A stretch of 64,000 nucleotides of DNA from Telmatactis stephensoni (taxonomy: Eukaryota; Cnidaria; Anthozoa; Actiniaria; Isophelliidae): positions 744,001 to 808,000 of the forward strand of contig JALIZF010001882.1 of assembly GCA_029948255.1 (NCBI GenBank), given 5' to 3'. The stretch's first letter is position 1, and the number at the start of each line of letters is the position of its first letter. The position numbers were made by a program, and so were the translations under genes. Of the stretch, positions 35,301 to 46,899 are shown one piece after another. The notes beneath the pieces are model-generated. The model was not told the origin of the DNA and searched no databases. It worked only from the letters and a program-made list of their open reading frames with translations.

Positions 35301-38300
35301 AGATGAAGCCACAATTGACGATGAATACACTTGTTCAGATGATGAAGTTCTTGTAGTAGGGATGAGTACAGATGATGAATTTGATGATGAATTTGAAGAT
35401 GAAGTGACAATTCCAGAAACAATTATCACAAGATCAGGAAGATCAGCTACAAAGAGATCAACTGTCCGGCTATATTATAACACTTTTTTTGGAAGGGGGG
35501 GGGGGGGGGGGGGTGTAGTATTGTCTTTGCTAATAGGGTGGGCTTTGTGAAAAAGTCTGTGATAGTAGGAGGGGCTGTGATTTTTTTTCCCGCTTTCTGC
35601 TAATTTTCCTCCAGCCCAATCCGAGGCATAATAAATGAACGCTCCCTTATTTGTCCATTTTTTGATAAAATTTTAAGTACAATTAGATATTGAGCTTAAC
35701 GTACCTCTCAAAAGACTAGCCGCCCAAAGTTGTACATAATTATCAGGGATTTTCGCCGAAAGCTGCATGGCGGGCTGCACCATTTGTAACGCTTCCTTGA
35801 AAAAAAATCAAATCTTGTCAACAAAATGGAAAATAATACTTCTTTCTTGATGAAAAATAATCGAGAAATCTCGTTCGATATTTCTATATGTCTAAAACTA
35901 TATTTTTCTCTTTGAAAAGTAGGACATTTTACGTTACCTGTGGATTTCCTGAAGCTAAAAATGTATGTCCCAAAAGAACTAACGAACAGGCCGTTAGCCT
36001 GTTGAGATCTTCGGCATTCGCAACCTTTAAAGTTTCTCTCAGATATTTTCTGAAGAAAAAGGAAAATAAACGCCGTTTAAAACAGACACAAATTTGTTAG
36101 AAAGTGATATTTCACAAATTTCCCGAAGAAAAAGGGAAAAAAGAAGAAGAAAAAGTCAACTATTTCGTCGAGGAGAATATATGGAAAAACTGTAATGCAA
36201 ACAATAAGAGCTTGAAGTTTGTTCAAGCATTAGTTGCGAAATATCTTTATCGATATCTGAAGACGCCGAAAGTTGAAACAAGCCCTAAGCTTGGTCAAGC
36301 CACAGCTTAGTTCATCAATTGATTCTTTCTGCCACTGAGTTTACGCGAATTCTTCGCACAAAATCACAGCAACTGAGATTTCTCTCTCGTCTGTTAATTA
36401 ATGAGAAATTTCTTACTTTGCGTCTTGTATTCTGCTCCCAAAGAAGGCTCGAAATCCACTCATATAGTAGTATCCCGCTTGCAGACTGTGAGAGCTAAAC
36501 AAACAAACAATTTACAATGAGATTTTATATACATTACTCTGAAAATTGTATGCACTTTTGCTGTTTTTCAAATGTTCTAAACGCGAAAGATCCACAATGA
36601 ATCCGGATAACCTTTTTTTTTTTTCGTTTTGTACCTTTGACAAAGGAACAACGCCGTCAGTATTTCTTTCCCTGCATATGACGATGGACCGAACATCTGA
36701 AAACTCAGCACAAACTACCATTCGGGAGAAAATTACTTCTATTTTCCCCGGGTTCAATGTAAAATTTTCCCATACATACAGATAAGTTTTGGATAAGAGA
36801 TTTTGTTGGTCATGCAATAACAAGAATTCGATGTCTTACTTTGTTGGTACATTTAATCTTTGTACAATGGCTGCCAACTGAAAACGAGAAATATGAGCAT
36901 TAACTGAGAGCGGTCAAGAAATTCGAAATTCTTTGCTTTCTTTTCTGAATTACAACGAATCACTGCTAAAAATTAGAAACTTATGAGTTTCTGTAGAAAT
37001 GCAATGCAGAAATACAAAAATTGCAGCAGCAACAACAACACTGATTAGTAACAGAACGAGAAAATAGAAAATGCTGAATCATCAACAACAACAACAACAA
37101 CAACACTGAACAACAACAACAAGTGTTTGGCATACCTCATGTTGCATTGGTTCACCAGCCCTAATGTAAATAATTGCTAAATTCAAACGAATAAAAGTAG
37201 CTAACTCTGGTCGGGCACCCAACTACAATGAGACAAAAACAGAAATTAATTAATACAAAATCATGCAGCTAATTCGTGTACTGTATCTTCAAAGAAGAAA
37301 GAAACAAGAGATCACTATACTAACATAGTATTATGGTCTCTTGATGACTGAAATGAAATCAAAATGAACAATGCAAATATCGAAAAACTAAGTCGGACCT
37401 ACAACAAGCGACAACCCTTTGTGTATGCATAAAAAGTGCTGTTTACTCGTTTACACTTCTACGAAATCGTCGAACTTCAGCTGTGCAAGATCAACCCCTT
37501 GTCATTGGCAAGGTCATCCGGAAGTAAAGACGCATTTTGGAGTTTGTGAAGTCACTTTATTTATATCTACTAGATTTTGTTTAAAAACTCTATCAATATG
37601 AACTTACTTTCAAGGCCATGTTGAACTGCATTCTGGCAAACTCCATAAGGTTCATAGACATTGCATAAAGTCCCTTTCGTGAAAAATAAAAATATAGTCA
37701 ATTCTTGGAAGTGAATCTGGAAGCTTTTTCGTATCGGCGCGGGCTTTTCGCGGGATGGCGTTATAGTTCGACCGTGAAGGACTGGTGAGCATTCTGACAT
37801 GAAGGAGGGAAGCAAAATTTGCCAGATGCACTCAACAATTTTCCGAAGAAAACAACTTTTTTTCTTCACTTTACAAAGAAACCAAACCCACAATGAACAA
37901 AATAATGGGATATTAATCCCTGGAATATAAAGGCAAGTATATGAATTGAGTATTTAGCAAAATAAGTAAACAAAAATAGTCTCGCGGATTTCACAAGAAG
38001 GCGATTTCCAAGAAATGATCAGTTGGGTCATGGAGGATCGATTGTTTCTGACGTAGTTAGATATTGAAAATCACTCCGATTTTATTATCTTGAACAAATT
38101 TACGGCAAAAATACAGTAAAATCATTTGTAATGAGTGAATTTGTAATTTCAGCACTTCTCAAAACCAGCCTTTTTCGCAGTTTGGCAGCTAAGTTACTGG
38201 ACACCCAAATCTCATTTATAATTATGCACGGATAAGATACTTTTTAGCCCGAAAATTGTTATTTTATTCAAAATATATTTTTCGATAAATCAATAGGGAA

Positions 38301-41300
38301 ATCCTAAAATACGGACAATGCTTCCGTCCGTGACATTAGCGTCCATGGTATAAAACGAGGTTCCACATCGTTCCACCATAGTGCTTACCAGTAAAGTGTG
38401 TAGTACAGGTTTCTGTGTTGGTACTAGTTTAGGTTCATTCTGAAGACCTTGGTAAATCATTGTTATCTACAACACGCAACACATTGATTGATATTACGTA
38501 AAACATTCGGATACAAAATGAGATGTGAAGTATTGGACACCATAGCTGCACTGCATATCTAATGACACAGCAATGACCATCCTTGGGGACCCATGGTGGG
38601 GGGATAAGATGTCCTGGGAATAATAATCATTAGACATATCTAAACCATTTCTAAAAGCAAGAACTACTCCAAGCTCCAATTGGCCTCATTATAATTACAT
38701 ATAATGAGGCTAAAAGGAAGCATTTAGGTCCTTTAAATTAACTGGTATCATCAAAAATTACAACTTTACAAGTTGACCCTGGCCTATGCATTATTGCAAC
38801 AGATTTAAACAATGCAAGGTCTCCTGCTAAGTTTTAAAACTCCTAGTAAAGAGAAACAATCTATCACATGATTCTTTTCAAACCAAGAACCCTCCTCCTC
38901 TCCACCCCTCCCCCTCCTTCCTCCCTGTCGCCATGGGTTCCTGAGGGTCGGCCATCTCTTTTGTATCCAGTTTGTTTGTCTGTATAACAGTACATGCATA
39001 CCACTGTAGTTGTATTGTGCATGGGCAAACAAAAATCCTGGACAAAAATTAAACTTACTTCCTTGATAGCATGTGGTGTCTGTCCCTGTACTATTCTACA
39101 CATTACATTATGCTCAATAAGCATCATTTGGAACAGTGAAACTAGACTGCTTGGAGCAGTAACTGAAAGCACAACAATAAAACATTAGCAATCAGTTGCG
39201 GTTGACATGTTCAAAGTAGTATCTCACAAGGCATTTGGTATATATCTTAATGAAAACTTCAAGATCTGAGAGAGCACCTCAAATCAATGAATGCAGTAGA
39301 TCAGTTCAAAGTTATGCCCACAGTTCAATGTAAGCCTTGACAGCACATAAGATATTTTTAAAGGTGCCATACAGGGCAAGAAATGCACATGAATGAACCA
39401 GAGAAGTGTGAAGGAAGATGTGAATAAACCAAGCAAATACTCTAGGTTTTAACAGGTTTCAAAAGTCAATATCTTATGGGAAATTGAGGCTGACATTGAG
39501 CAACATACATGTATAGAACTGGTCTGTTAGGGAAAAGTTGTGAGATAATGTCACAAACCAAATTAAATATACTTACCTTTAAGTCTATCAACTTGACATA
39601 ATGCTTTTGCACTGTATTTTAACACTTTATCCATGTACCCAGCATACATGGAGTGCATCACTGTCACCTAAAACAACAAATGAGTACAAAATTTACAGCA
39701 CAATCTTACTGCTGATCATTTCTGATCTTTCAATATATTCTCCCATTCAAAATTTCATTGGCCAATGTTCCAAATCAGAAACAGTCACCTGCGGCTTATT
39801 TCTTGAAAGGCCCAATAACTTTACTGGACAATTACTGCAATTTTCATAATTATGCAAACTCTGACCTTCAAACAGGCTGTTGGAATTTCATTTTTTGCTT
39901 CTGTCCACTTCAAACAAACAACCAAAAAATGCTCATAAAGATCCCTAAAAACCTGTTAAATGACTTTATATAATCTTTTGATAATCTGTAATGTTCAGCT
40001 AAATTTAATTTTGGTATTAGTAAGATCTTCGTATTTTTGATTGTTAATTTTGATTGATAGAAGTTGATTTGGAAAAAGAAAACACTAATGAGTGTTTAGA
40101 TGTCCAAGTTCACATTATTTTGAAAATTGCAGTAACTTTACCCAATAAAGTTTGCAGGACGGTGTTTCTCAAACTACACATTATTTTCAATTCCTGTGAA
40201 ATTACAAGCACATTTATGGGTGCTCACCCACTCCTGTAATTTTCTCCGTATATTAACGAGCTACTAAGGCCTGTACAGTTATCAGTCCTTTCGAGAAACA
40301 AGCCACTGATGTGATTGTAAAAGGACATCCAAGAAGTTCATTTCATGCAGTACATACCCTCAAGTTGTCATTATCACCAAATAACCTATTAGTTTCATTT
40401 TTAATTATACAACAGTTTATTTTTTATGATATAAAATTATGAAATATTTACCAAATAAACCAAGACACAAAGATATTCCCTTGGCAACCAGTGAAATTTC
40501 TCTGCATCGTTTAACATTGATTCTGTAAAATCAATAAGAAATCTTCACGAAGAGGCAACTTTCATACACACAATTACAATGCAGATCCTCTACTGTTCCT
40601 CTGTTATTTGCTTATTTATTAAATATTCATTTATTATTTATTTATTTATCCTTTCAATCATTCATCCATCAATATTCATTTATTGATTCATTTTTACTCA
40701 TTCACCCTTCTGATCATTCATCTATCTATTCATCCATCCATCCATTCATCCATTCACTCATACTATTACAGTAACAATCTGTAGCCATCATACCATCAAA
40801 GTTCATAGTTGTCAGCTTCTGTATAGATTGTTGTAATTGTTTTAGATATGGTTTGACAGTTTTTGCCTGTAAAAGATGCAAAAGTTTTACACATTATTTT
40901 CAGGTACACTCATACTATCACACAGGGTTCCCATCAGCTAAATAATTATTTTTACTGCCAATAAAATGTTATACTGTATTCCTATTACCTGGCCAGCAGA
41001 TAGATGATGCCATACTCTGAGAAAAAGATAAAATACAACCAAGGATTCTCTTTCATAGCTCTCAACCTGCCATCGCTCGAGGAAAGTTCCACTTGAACTT
41101 AAAATGGCTGCACCAGTATTAAAATCCTTCTCTACCAAAAGTATCTGCCCAAAAGATAAAATCAATAAGGTAATTATACCTTGGGCAAATTGAAGGGACA
41201 CCCGTGAAAATGGCCTAAGTGGCTTTTTATTGATTTATTCAAATTCTCAAATGGTTCAAAATGATATTACTTGACTTTCCTGTGATAAAATATTTAATAT

Positions 41301-44300
41301 GTTGTGGATTCATTTTATTCTTGGTTCAATTAATATTTTCCTTTGTTCTATACTCATTATCATACATTACCATATACCAAAACAAAGGACAATAAAAATT
41401 GAACTGAGGATAAAATTCAACCACAATAAAAGTCATTTAGGCCAATTTCATAGGCACCCCTTGACCGCATGAGTTATGCTGTAATAGGGCTTATAGAGCA
41501 GTTTTCATAACTGTAACAACAAGCCACGTCAGTGACATGATGTCTATACAGTAAAAACATTCAAAATTCCTGTGTGATTGTACTGTTTACTTAGCATGTT
41601 GTTTTCCTAGTCAATATATGAAAGCTGCTCTATTCTTGAATGGAAAGTGGTGAACAGTGAATGTTAGAGCAGATTTCGTATGACTGTGAAAACGGCACTG
41701 CACGGTTACGGCAAGAATTTCGAATGTTTTCATAGACATCACGGCACTGACACGGTCACGGCACGGAACGGTTCGTTTCACACTCATACGAAATCTGCTC
41801 TATGTACACTGCTGACACAGTGACAATGACAATATCTCAAATCTAAATGAAACGCTTACCAAAGCTTTACTTAAGGTAAAAAGACATCTGAAATAAACAG
41901 AAAAGGAAAAATTGTTACACAGTATACAGTATATCAAATAGATGCATGTAGTACATACATTTATTTTAAAAGCATATCCAACTTTATTACAACCTACAGC
42001 CTTGTACAGAATTATTCCTTCAAACACTGTCCTCCCTATTTTCAATGTTGGGTGTTTTGCAAAAAACAGATTGAAGCTCTGCAGTTTGTTGACCAAATTG
42101 TATGGGAGCAAGGGGGTGCTTATGCAGTGGAGGGTTTGAGGATTATTGTCTATGGCAGTAGCTAAACCGTAGTTCTTGAAAAATGTTCTTGTCCTACCTC
42201 ATATATTGTGATCCACATTGTTCTGCTCTTCTTTCACCCATTTCTAACACCTCAATTGCTGCTTTGGGTTCTTTATCACAAGAATGCACTTCCTGTTTAA
42301 AGATCATTTGTTTTGAATTAGAAATCTTTATTTCAACGTAATAACTCTTACATTGTATCACTCTGACAATGATAAAAAATATACCAGTATAGATATTATC
42401 ATCTTTTTTTATTTTGATGTAAACAAATGTTTTTCATTTAAATATCACACTTACTGCAAGTTGGAAAAATAATCTAAATTGCCAATAATAAACTTTATCT
42501 CCTTGAGTGACTTCTAAAGCTTGTCGTAAAACTTGCTTAGCAAGAGGATACTGGACCTAGAAGTCAATATAAAACAAATAATATGCCATTACACTTTACT
42601 GTTAGTAGCTTCACAATCTTAATGAAATTGAATTGACAATGACAGAAGAAGAGGAAACCACTTTGTAGTCCCAAAATATCCAATATATCCTACCATAAAG
42701 AGAATTGGAAACTCTGGAGTGGAGAAGGAGGGGGAGAAAGAAGAAAATGACAAATTTTGTATGGAATTTAAGCTGGAAGTTCAAAGAGAATAGGAGAAAG
42801 TGGTTATTTTCTGGAATCATACAATTGGAATTCAGGCTGGTCCCTTTGAGGACCTATCTGTACATCACCTTTGTGACATTAGTATCATCAAAAAATCAAA
42901 AATCAACATGTGAGTTGAGTGATTATTTGCAAAATATTTAATGTAGAGGTAGTGTGTGTGAGAGCACAGTGTCCCCCAATTAGTGCGCAAGCGCTAGAAG
43001 ACTTGGACACTTAAATAAACAGTTATTTATTTATTTTATTTTATTATCAATAAAGATTTATTATTATTTATTAATAAATGCTAGGATTGTTGGCAGAAGG
43101 AGACTTTTGGCACATGAAAACAAAGGATGCTACTGCAGGAAGACCCTGCACATTCCTCCCCAGCCTCCTTCTGGAGTCATTAAATTTGTCTTCAAAATTA
43201 TCTCTTTTCCTCGAACCTCACAATTTTGTGTTCAAATAAAGTTTTTGAGTTATTTAAGCATTTGTGTTGTGTATCCAAAACCTCATTTTTTGGAAGTAAT
43301 GAGAGTAAATAATAGTTATTTTATAAATGCATATTATACCTGTTCCTTATAAATCTGTGATAGTAAACTAGCTGCTTCAAAAGTGATTTCCTCAATACCT
43401 GGTCCAACCTACAAATGCTTTGTCAAGGAATCATATTCTATAATTAACTGTGCCTGAGCTGTAATGTCTATAAAAACATTTGTATTCCTGCCGTTCCTGT
43501 ACCGTGTGGTGACCGTACCATTTTTCCCTGTCATGTGAAATTGGCTCTAAGCCTTACTTTAAGGCAACATTACACAGCTAACATGTTGTGTTAAAAGTTG
43601 GTGTAGTGTAACATGGCTGCAAGAAGTTGATGCATGGCAACAATGTTGTCATCCTCGGGAACCCAGGCCCATTATTCTTTCACTTGTTTCTTGCTCCCAG
43701 AAAAACCAAATCCTGGAAACATTGTCTGTGAGCACTGTCTGTTAGAACAAGTTCTCACCTGTAATCATTACTGTTAAGATTAATTCTAAAATTGTGCCTA
43801 AAGAGCTATACAAATGAGTTAGATTAAAGTTTGTTTAATCGACAAATATTAGCTCAATCAAATACCAGTCTTCGATATTCAGTATTTGCTTATGTGTAAG
43901 CTTAAATCATATTAAAATTTGAGTAGAAGCCATTCATAATATTCAAGGATACAGTTTGTGATAACAAAATCTAGAGAAATAAAACATACACAGATCGTCA
44001 GTATTCAGTGACATGAATCATATTATCATTTATCTAAACTATCAACTCAATAAATAAACATTAGCTAACGTTATTTATACTTTACTCACAGCTTTTTCGA
44101 GATGAGAACGTGCCATACCATCGTTCTTTGTGTACGTATGGAATAGTCTGCCTATTTGAAGGTGAGTTTTCGCTTGGATCGCTGGCGATGGATGAAATTG
44201 AAAAACTGCTTGTAAACACTGAATACATTCTTTGATTCTAGGGGGTTTTGATGTTAGAAAGCCCTCAGCAAGACCTAAAAGACCAGGGTACCACGAACCA

Positions 44301-44338
44301 TCACTTGTAGTGACCGCCATTTTGGTTCCTTTCGTCAT
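32341..44338 (-). CDS. MAU2: MAU2 / SCC4 cohesin-loading factor subunit (18-19 exons)
   Basis: Reading the minus strand from 44338, 18 exons with GT/AG borders and perfectly chained phases give about 557 residues, or about 570 with a tentative last exon; the human protein is 613. Diagnostic stretches match human MAU2: [91 protein letters not shown] and a [17 protein letters not shown] segment. MAU2 is a TPR-like superhelix that wraps the N-terminus of NIPBL/SCC2; together they load cohesin on chromatin. No frameshifts or internal stops are present. A second in-frame ATG (44320) could be the start instead of 44338. The gene converges on the PARP gene. Confidence 0.95.
32949..33140. mobile_element. 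MITE with TTTTGCCGTGTCGAA ends
   Basis: A 60-bp inverted repeat (TCTAATAGTTGCA, AAGTGCGGC.TCTGAACC) with a 75-bp AT-rich loop. In the intron after MAU2 exon 18. Confidence 0.6.
33376..38466 (-). CDS. MAU2: MAU2 exons 11-18
   Basis: In order the exons are 38389-38466, 37608-37673, 37136-37222, 36840-36877, 36417-36494, 35938-36049, 35705-35795 and 33376-33459. They encode the C-terminal TPR half: PVLHTLL, then [40 protein letters not shown], and finally [20 protein letters not shown], which aligns with human LNKACGNAMDAHEAAQMHQN. The exon 11 N-terminus is the least conserved part. Exons 17 and 18 are separated by a 2-kb mobile element, but their splice phases (1 and 2) still join perfectly. 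Confidence 0.93.
33945..34362. mobile_element. Nested hairpin element in the TIR element
   Basis: An ATACCATGAtCacC end at about 33945 is inverted at 34348-34362, and the interior contains a perfect-looking hairpin ATGAGGGACGATTAGAAC... around 34045-34078 plus several CCCTC/GAGGG repeats. This is MITE-like; the boundaries are approximate. Confidence 0.45.
34369..34757 (+). pseudogene. Decayed coding remnant in the TIR element, part 1
   Basis: An open stretch reads [19 protein letters not shown] and [20 protein letters not shown], then shifts frame near 34610 into [20 protein letters not shown] and a basic tail ending at TAA 34755-34757. The composition and sustained frames look like former protein sequence, not random ORFs. 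I do not recognise the family. It begins right after the nested element at 33.94-34.36 kb, which may have removed its 5' part. Confidence 0.45.
34772..35078 (-). mobile_element. tRNA-derived SINE
   Basis: On the minus strand the head reads like a Ser/Leu tRNA, with an A box TGGCCGAGTGG and a B box GGTTCGATACC, but without a matching 3' acceptor arm. It ends at low coordinates in an (AAAACAAAC)n tail (34772-34801). This structure is typical of Pol III SINEs. It sits within the TIR element. Confidence 0.7.
35086..35480 (+). pseudogene. Decayed coding remnant, part 2, with SAP-like motif
   Basis: The segment [19 protein letters not shown] followed by [13 protein letters not shown] fits a SAP motif (helix-turn-helix DNA-binding: a conserved K..L..YL....L...G.K...I.RI..HL pattern). 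A frameshift near 35280 leads into an acidic region ([18 protein letters not shown]) and [16 protein letters not shown] at 34772-35078 lies between it and part 1. Possibly the same original gene as part 1; the function of the ancestor is unknown. Confidence 0.45.
35490..35512 (+). repeat. Poly-G run
   Basis: About 22 consecutive or near-consecutive G residues (35496-35512 uninterrupted) inside the TIR element of MAU2 intron 17; assembly length is unreliable and a quadruplex is possible. Confidence 0.7.
37082..37125 (+). repeat. (CAA)n microsatellite
   Basis: CAACAACAA runs immediately downstream (minus-strand sense) of MAU2 exon 13. Confidence 0.8.
39059..44338 (-). CDS. MAU2: MAU2 exons 1-10
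   Basis: In transcription order the exons are 44090-44338, 43340-43408, 42455-42556, 42198-42292, 41860-41887, 40989-41144, 40794-40866, 40452-40522, 39577-39667 and 39059-39162. Their lengths fit one open frame exactly. The fifth is a 28-nt microexon ([10 protein letters not shown] region, human RALFLLSKG). The block covers the N-terminal TPR-like repeats that clamp NIPBL. Introns here contain two TA-flanked MITEs (41.5 and 41.67 kb) and a third degenerate one (43.45 kb). Confidence 0.94.
41495..41630. mobile_element. TA-family MITE, copy 4 (diverged)
   Basis: GAGCAGTTTTCAT and ATGAAAGCTGCTC ends with TA on both sides, and the GATGTCTATACAGTAAAAAC core. Older than copy 3, which is only 37 bp away in the same intron. 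Confidence 0.6.
41667..41800. mobile_element. TA-family MITE, copy 3
   Basis: Perfect GAGCAGATTTCGTATGA ends with TA on both sides, inverted relative to copy 1 (internal motif reads CGAATGTTTTCATAGACATC). Lies in the MAU2 intron between exons 5 and 6. Confidence 0.7.
42946..43035 (+). repeat. Dispersed repeat, copy 2
   Basis: Related to 13988-14075: TAGTGTGTGTGAGAGCACAGTG, CCCCAATTAGTGCGCAAGCGC and an ATTTATT tail. Looks like the 3' end of a SINE or LINE. MAU2 intron. Confidence 0.5.
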
Positions 44339-44392
44339 GAACTGAGGGAAACTGGTGCTAGTGACGTCATTATCTCGGTCAGTCGTCGTCCG

Positions 44393-44571
44393 TTTCTTTT
44401 TCTTTTTCTTTTTCTTTTTCTTTTTCTTTTTCTTTTTCTTTTTCTTTTTCTTTTTCTTTCTCTTTTTCTTTTTCTTTTTCTTTTATTTCCTTTCCTTTTC
44501 TTTTCTTTCCTTTTTTCTTTCCTTTTCTTTTTTTTCTTTTTCTTTTATTTCCTTTCCTTTTCTTTTCTTTC

Positions 44572-44602
<31 letters not shown>

Positions 44603-44640
44603 CTTTTTCTTTTCTTGTCTTTACTTTTTCATTCTCTCCT
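44393..44640 (-). repeat. (GAAAAA)n polypurine tract upstream of MAU2
   Basis: On the plus strand, TTTTTC hexamers followed by TTTTC and TTTCC units run for about 250 bp, starting about 55 bp before the MAU2 ATG. A polypurine/polypyrimidine tract this near a start codon lies in or by the promoter and can form triplex DNA. Poly-Phe ORFs here are meaningless. Confidence 0.85.
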
Positions 44641-45119
44641 TTCTCGATGTCATTTCGTTCGTTCGTTCGTTCGTTCCTTTCTTTTTACCTTTCTTCATTC
44701 TTTCTTTCTTTCCTTCTCTCTTTTTTCTGCTTAGTATACATTTTAGTATTTGTTTTTATTGACATTCTTTGCATGTCATGCAAGCTAAAAACAGAATACA
44801 CGTCATTGATCTATTTGTTCCGGTATTATTTTGGACCTGTCTGTTCTTGCATCAAAGTAAAGAAGTGAGTATACAATATCGCAATTTATACTGACTTCAT
44901 GTAAACAAATTGTGAAATCAAAATACGGTCAAAGTCCTTGATGATGTTTTTTTAAATCCCGCTCAGTAATTAAATTAGAGCTCACCCTATTAGAACATCA
45001 ATATAATCTTTCATAGATCCAGGACGTTGCTACATGATTTAACCTTTGACAATAAAAATGATTGAAATTAAAGTACTACTTTTCAAAGAAAATCAAAATG
45101 TATAAGTTAAGAATGTGTA

Positions 45120-45505
45120 TTAAGTCGAGAAATGAAAAGAAAAGAAAAGCCGAAAAAGAAAAAGGAAAAAAGAAAAAAAGAAAAAAGGACTGAGTCAGCC
45201 GGGAAGGCTCGAACCTGTTACCCTTAATTCGGTCCCCCCGGACGCAAAGTGAAAATTGAATAAATTATTGACACAAACGAAAAAATGAAAATAAATTTTG
45301 GGACGATTCTCCCGAGACATTCAAAGAAGCTGAGACATCGAATCGACTTACGTTACGGATGAAGATTTCGGCCCCATCCACGCTATCCCGGTGCTACATA
45401 TAACAGTTGTCTTAGCCCGAAGGCCAGGGAGGGAGACGATATCCGAACCCTAGTTCATACCTTTAGATATCACCTTAGACCGCTGCGCTACCTAGACACT
45501 TAATA
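45120..45505 (-). mobile_element. Two tRNA-like SINE heads
   Basis: On the minus strand, TAGGTAGCGCAGCGGTCTAAG with AGGGTTCGGATATCG (about 45500-45430), and a lone B box CAGGTTCGAGCC (about 45220). Each resembles a tRNA promoter. An A-rich block (45130-45188) adjoins. Limits approximate. Confidence 0.4.
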
Positions 45506-46089
45506 ATTATAATGTCTAATTGGGGTAGTCTATTCGGCGAAGTTTCATTGTAATGCTAACATGTCCTCAGGGGGATAACAGAACCAATCAAGGCTCATTT
45601 ACCTAAAGAATGATTTGTACAAAATAAAGAAAGCAAATGAATACATTTTCGTGAACAGTGTTTGGTGCACCAGGCTTCTTTGCAACGTTTTGGATTTTCG
45701 ATTTCTTTTGCTGGATATGATCATCTGTGAAAGGTTTTGGTAAGACTCAGTATGAAACATTATTTTTACCCTATTTCAAGGACAGTCCGAAAGCTAACCA
45801 AACGAAGACCGTACTCTTCAAAAATCAGTAAAGTTAAGTACTTTTAACAATTTTTAAGACTTGTATTTATGCTAATATCAGTTTGTTGATTCTACATCGA
45901 GGATGTCGACACTAGTTCACATGTACCTTCTATATATTGAAAACTATATCTTTACATAAAGTCAGTCTTAACTTGTCTTAACACCAGATGTGTACGTTCA
46001 AAACGATTAGTTCTATAATTTTATTCGCTGACGTTGTGAGATTAGGAGAGAAGGATGAGTTGGAGCTAGACGAGTGGAACCTTTAATTG

Positions 46090-46510
46090 AAAGTGCCTAT
46101 CACCCATATTTTTTTTATTTTCAAACTCAGTTCTTGGTAGAGAGCATAGTGTAAATCGTTATATTTTGTTTTTCCTCACTCCACATTTTTTGAGATATAA
46201 AGGTTTCAAATGTCAAAATGCAAATGTGATGACGTAAGAGGAGTAACAATTTATTATACAAAAACAAGATAATTTAAATTACTTTTATTTTTCCATTTGT
46301 AACTCATTTTCATGTTGTTTAGTAAAAAAATCTGGCTCCCGAATTGAAGACCTCTTTTTGTAAAATCCATGAGAAGTTATTTTGACACTTGAAACCTTCA
46401 TATCTCAGAAAATACGGGGTAAGGAAAACCAGGATAAAAACATCTTCACTATGCTCTCTAAAAAGAACTAATTTGGAAAATAAAATAAAAATATGGGTGA
46501 TAGGAGCTTT
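46090..46510. mobile_element. MITE with AAAGTGCCTATCACCCATA ends
   Basis: The left AAAGTGCCTATCACCCATAT and right ATATGGGTGATAGGAGCTTT are inverted repeats of about 35 bp. Internal inverted similarity (GGTTTCAAATGTC versus GACACTTGAAACC) continues well inward. AT-rich and without coding capacity. Confidence 0.6.
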
Positions 46511-46513
46511 AAT

Positions 46514-46899
46514 GAGGGTGATAATGGGGGTACCCCAATATCAGTTAACTACTAATTTTTTTTGCCAATTCTCAGTTAACTACTAATTGCAGTTAACCAT
46601 TAACTTATTGAAGTTAACTATTAACTATTATTTCTTAAAGCGAAAAAATTAAATAATGACTAGAATTGTTCTTAACTTCAGCAGGTCAGGTCATTTAAGG
46701 GTGAACCTTGGTCAAATCAATAAATCTATAACACAAAATCACGTTAACTGCACCTAAAGCAGGTTCCAATGGTACTCAAAAATCAGTTAACTGCTAAATT
46801 TTCATTTATCAGTTAACTACTAATTTTTGGGCCAAATCTCAGTTAACTGCTATTTTTTGGGCCAAATCTCAGGCAACTGTTAACCTCATTAACACCCTC
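46514..46899. mobile_element. MITE with internal AGTTAACT repeats
   Basis: GAGGGTGATAATG and CATTAACACCCTC are inverted ends; TTTAAT flanks both sides (46508-46513, 46900-46905), which contains TTAA. The interior repeats AGTTAACTACTAATTTTT and GGGCCAAATCTCAGTTAACT. It lies directly against the MITE at 46090-46510. Confidence 0.65.

Larger units (their letters stand above)
33611..35647. mobile_element. 2-kb terminal-inverted-repeat element inside MAU2 intron 17
   Basis: The left end begins AGGGAGCGTTCATTAATTA and the right end is its inverted copy (TAAATGAACGCTCCCT); about 50 bp of each end match, including GCCTCGG and GGGCTGGAGGAAAATTA. The flanks are TTAA on the left and TTAT on the right, so a decayed TTAA target duplication is possible, as in Kolobok or piggyBac elements. 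Inside are a decayed coding remnant, a tRNA-derived SINE and a nested hairpin element. No intact transposase is visible, so it is probably non-autonomous or dead. Confidence 0.7.

Noticed and set aside
36512..36823. 103-codon minus-strand ORF between MAU2 exons
   Set aside because: No resemblance to MAU2; exons 36840-36877 and 36417-36494 join in phase without it.
44355..44762. Poly-Phe ORF
   Set aside because: Translation of the TTTTTC repeat upstream of MAU2.
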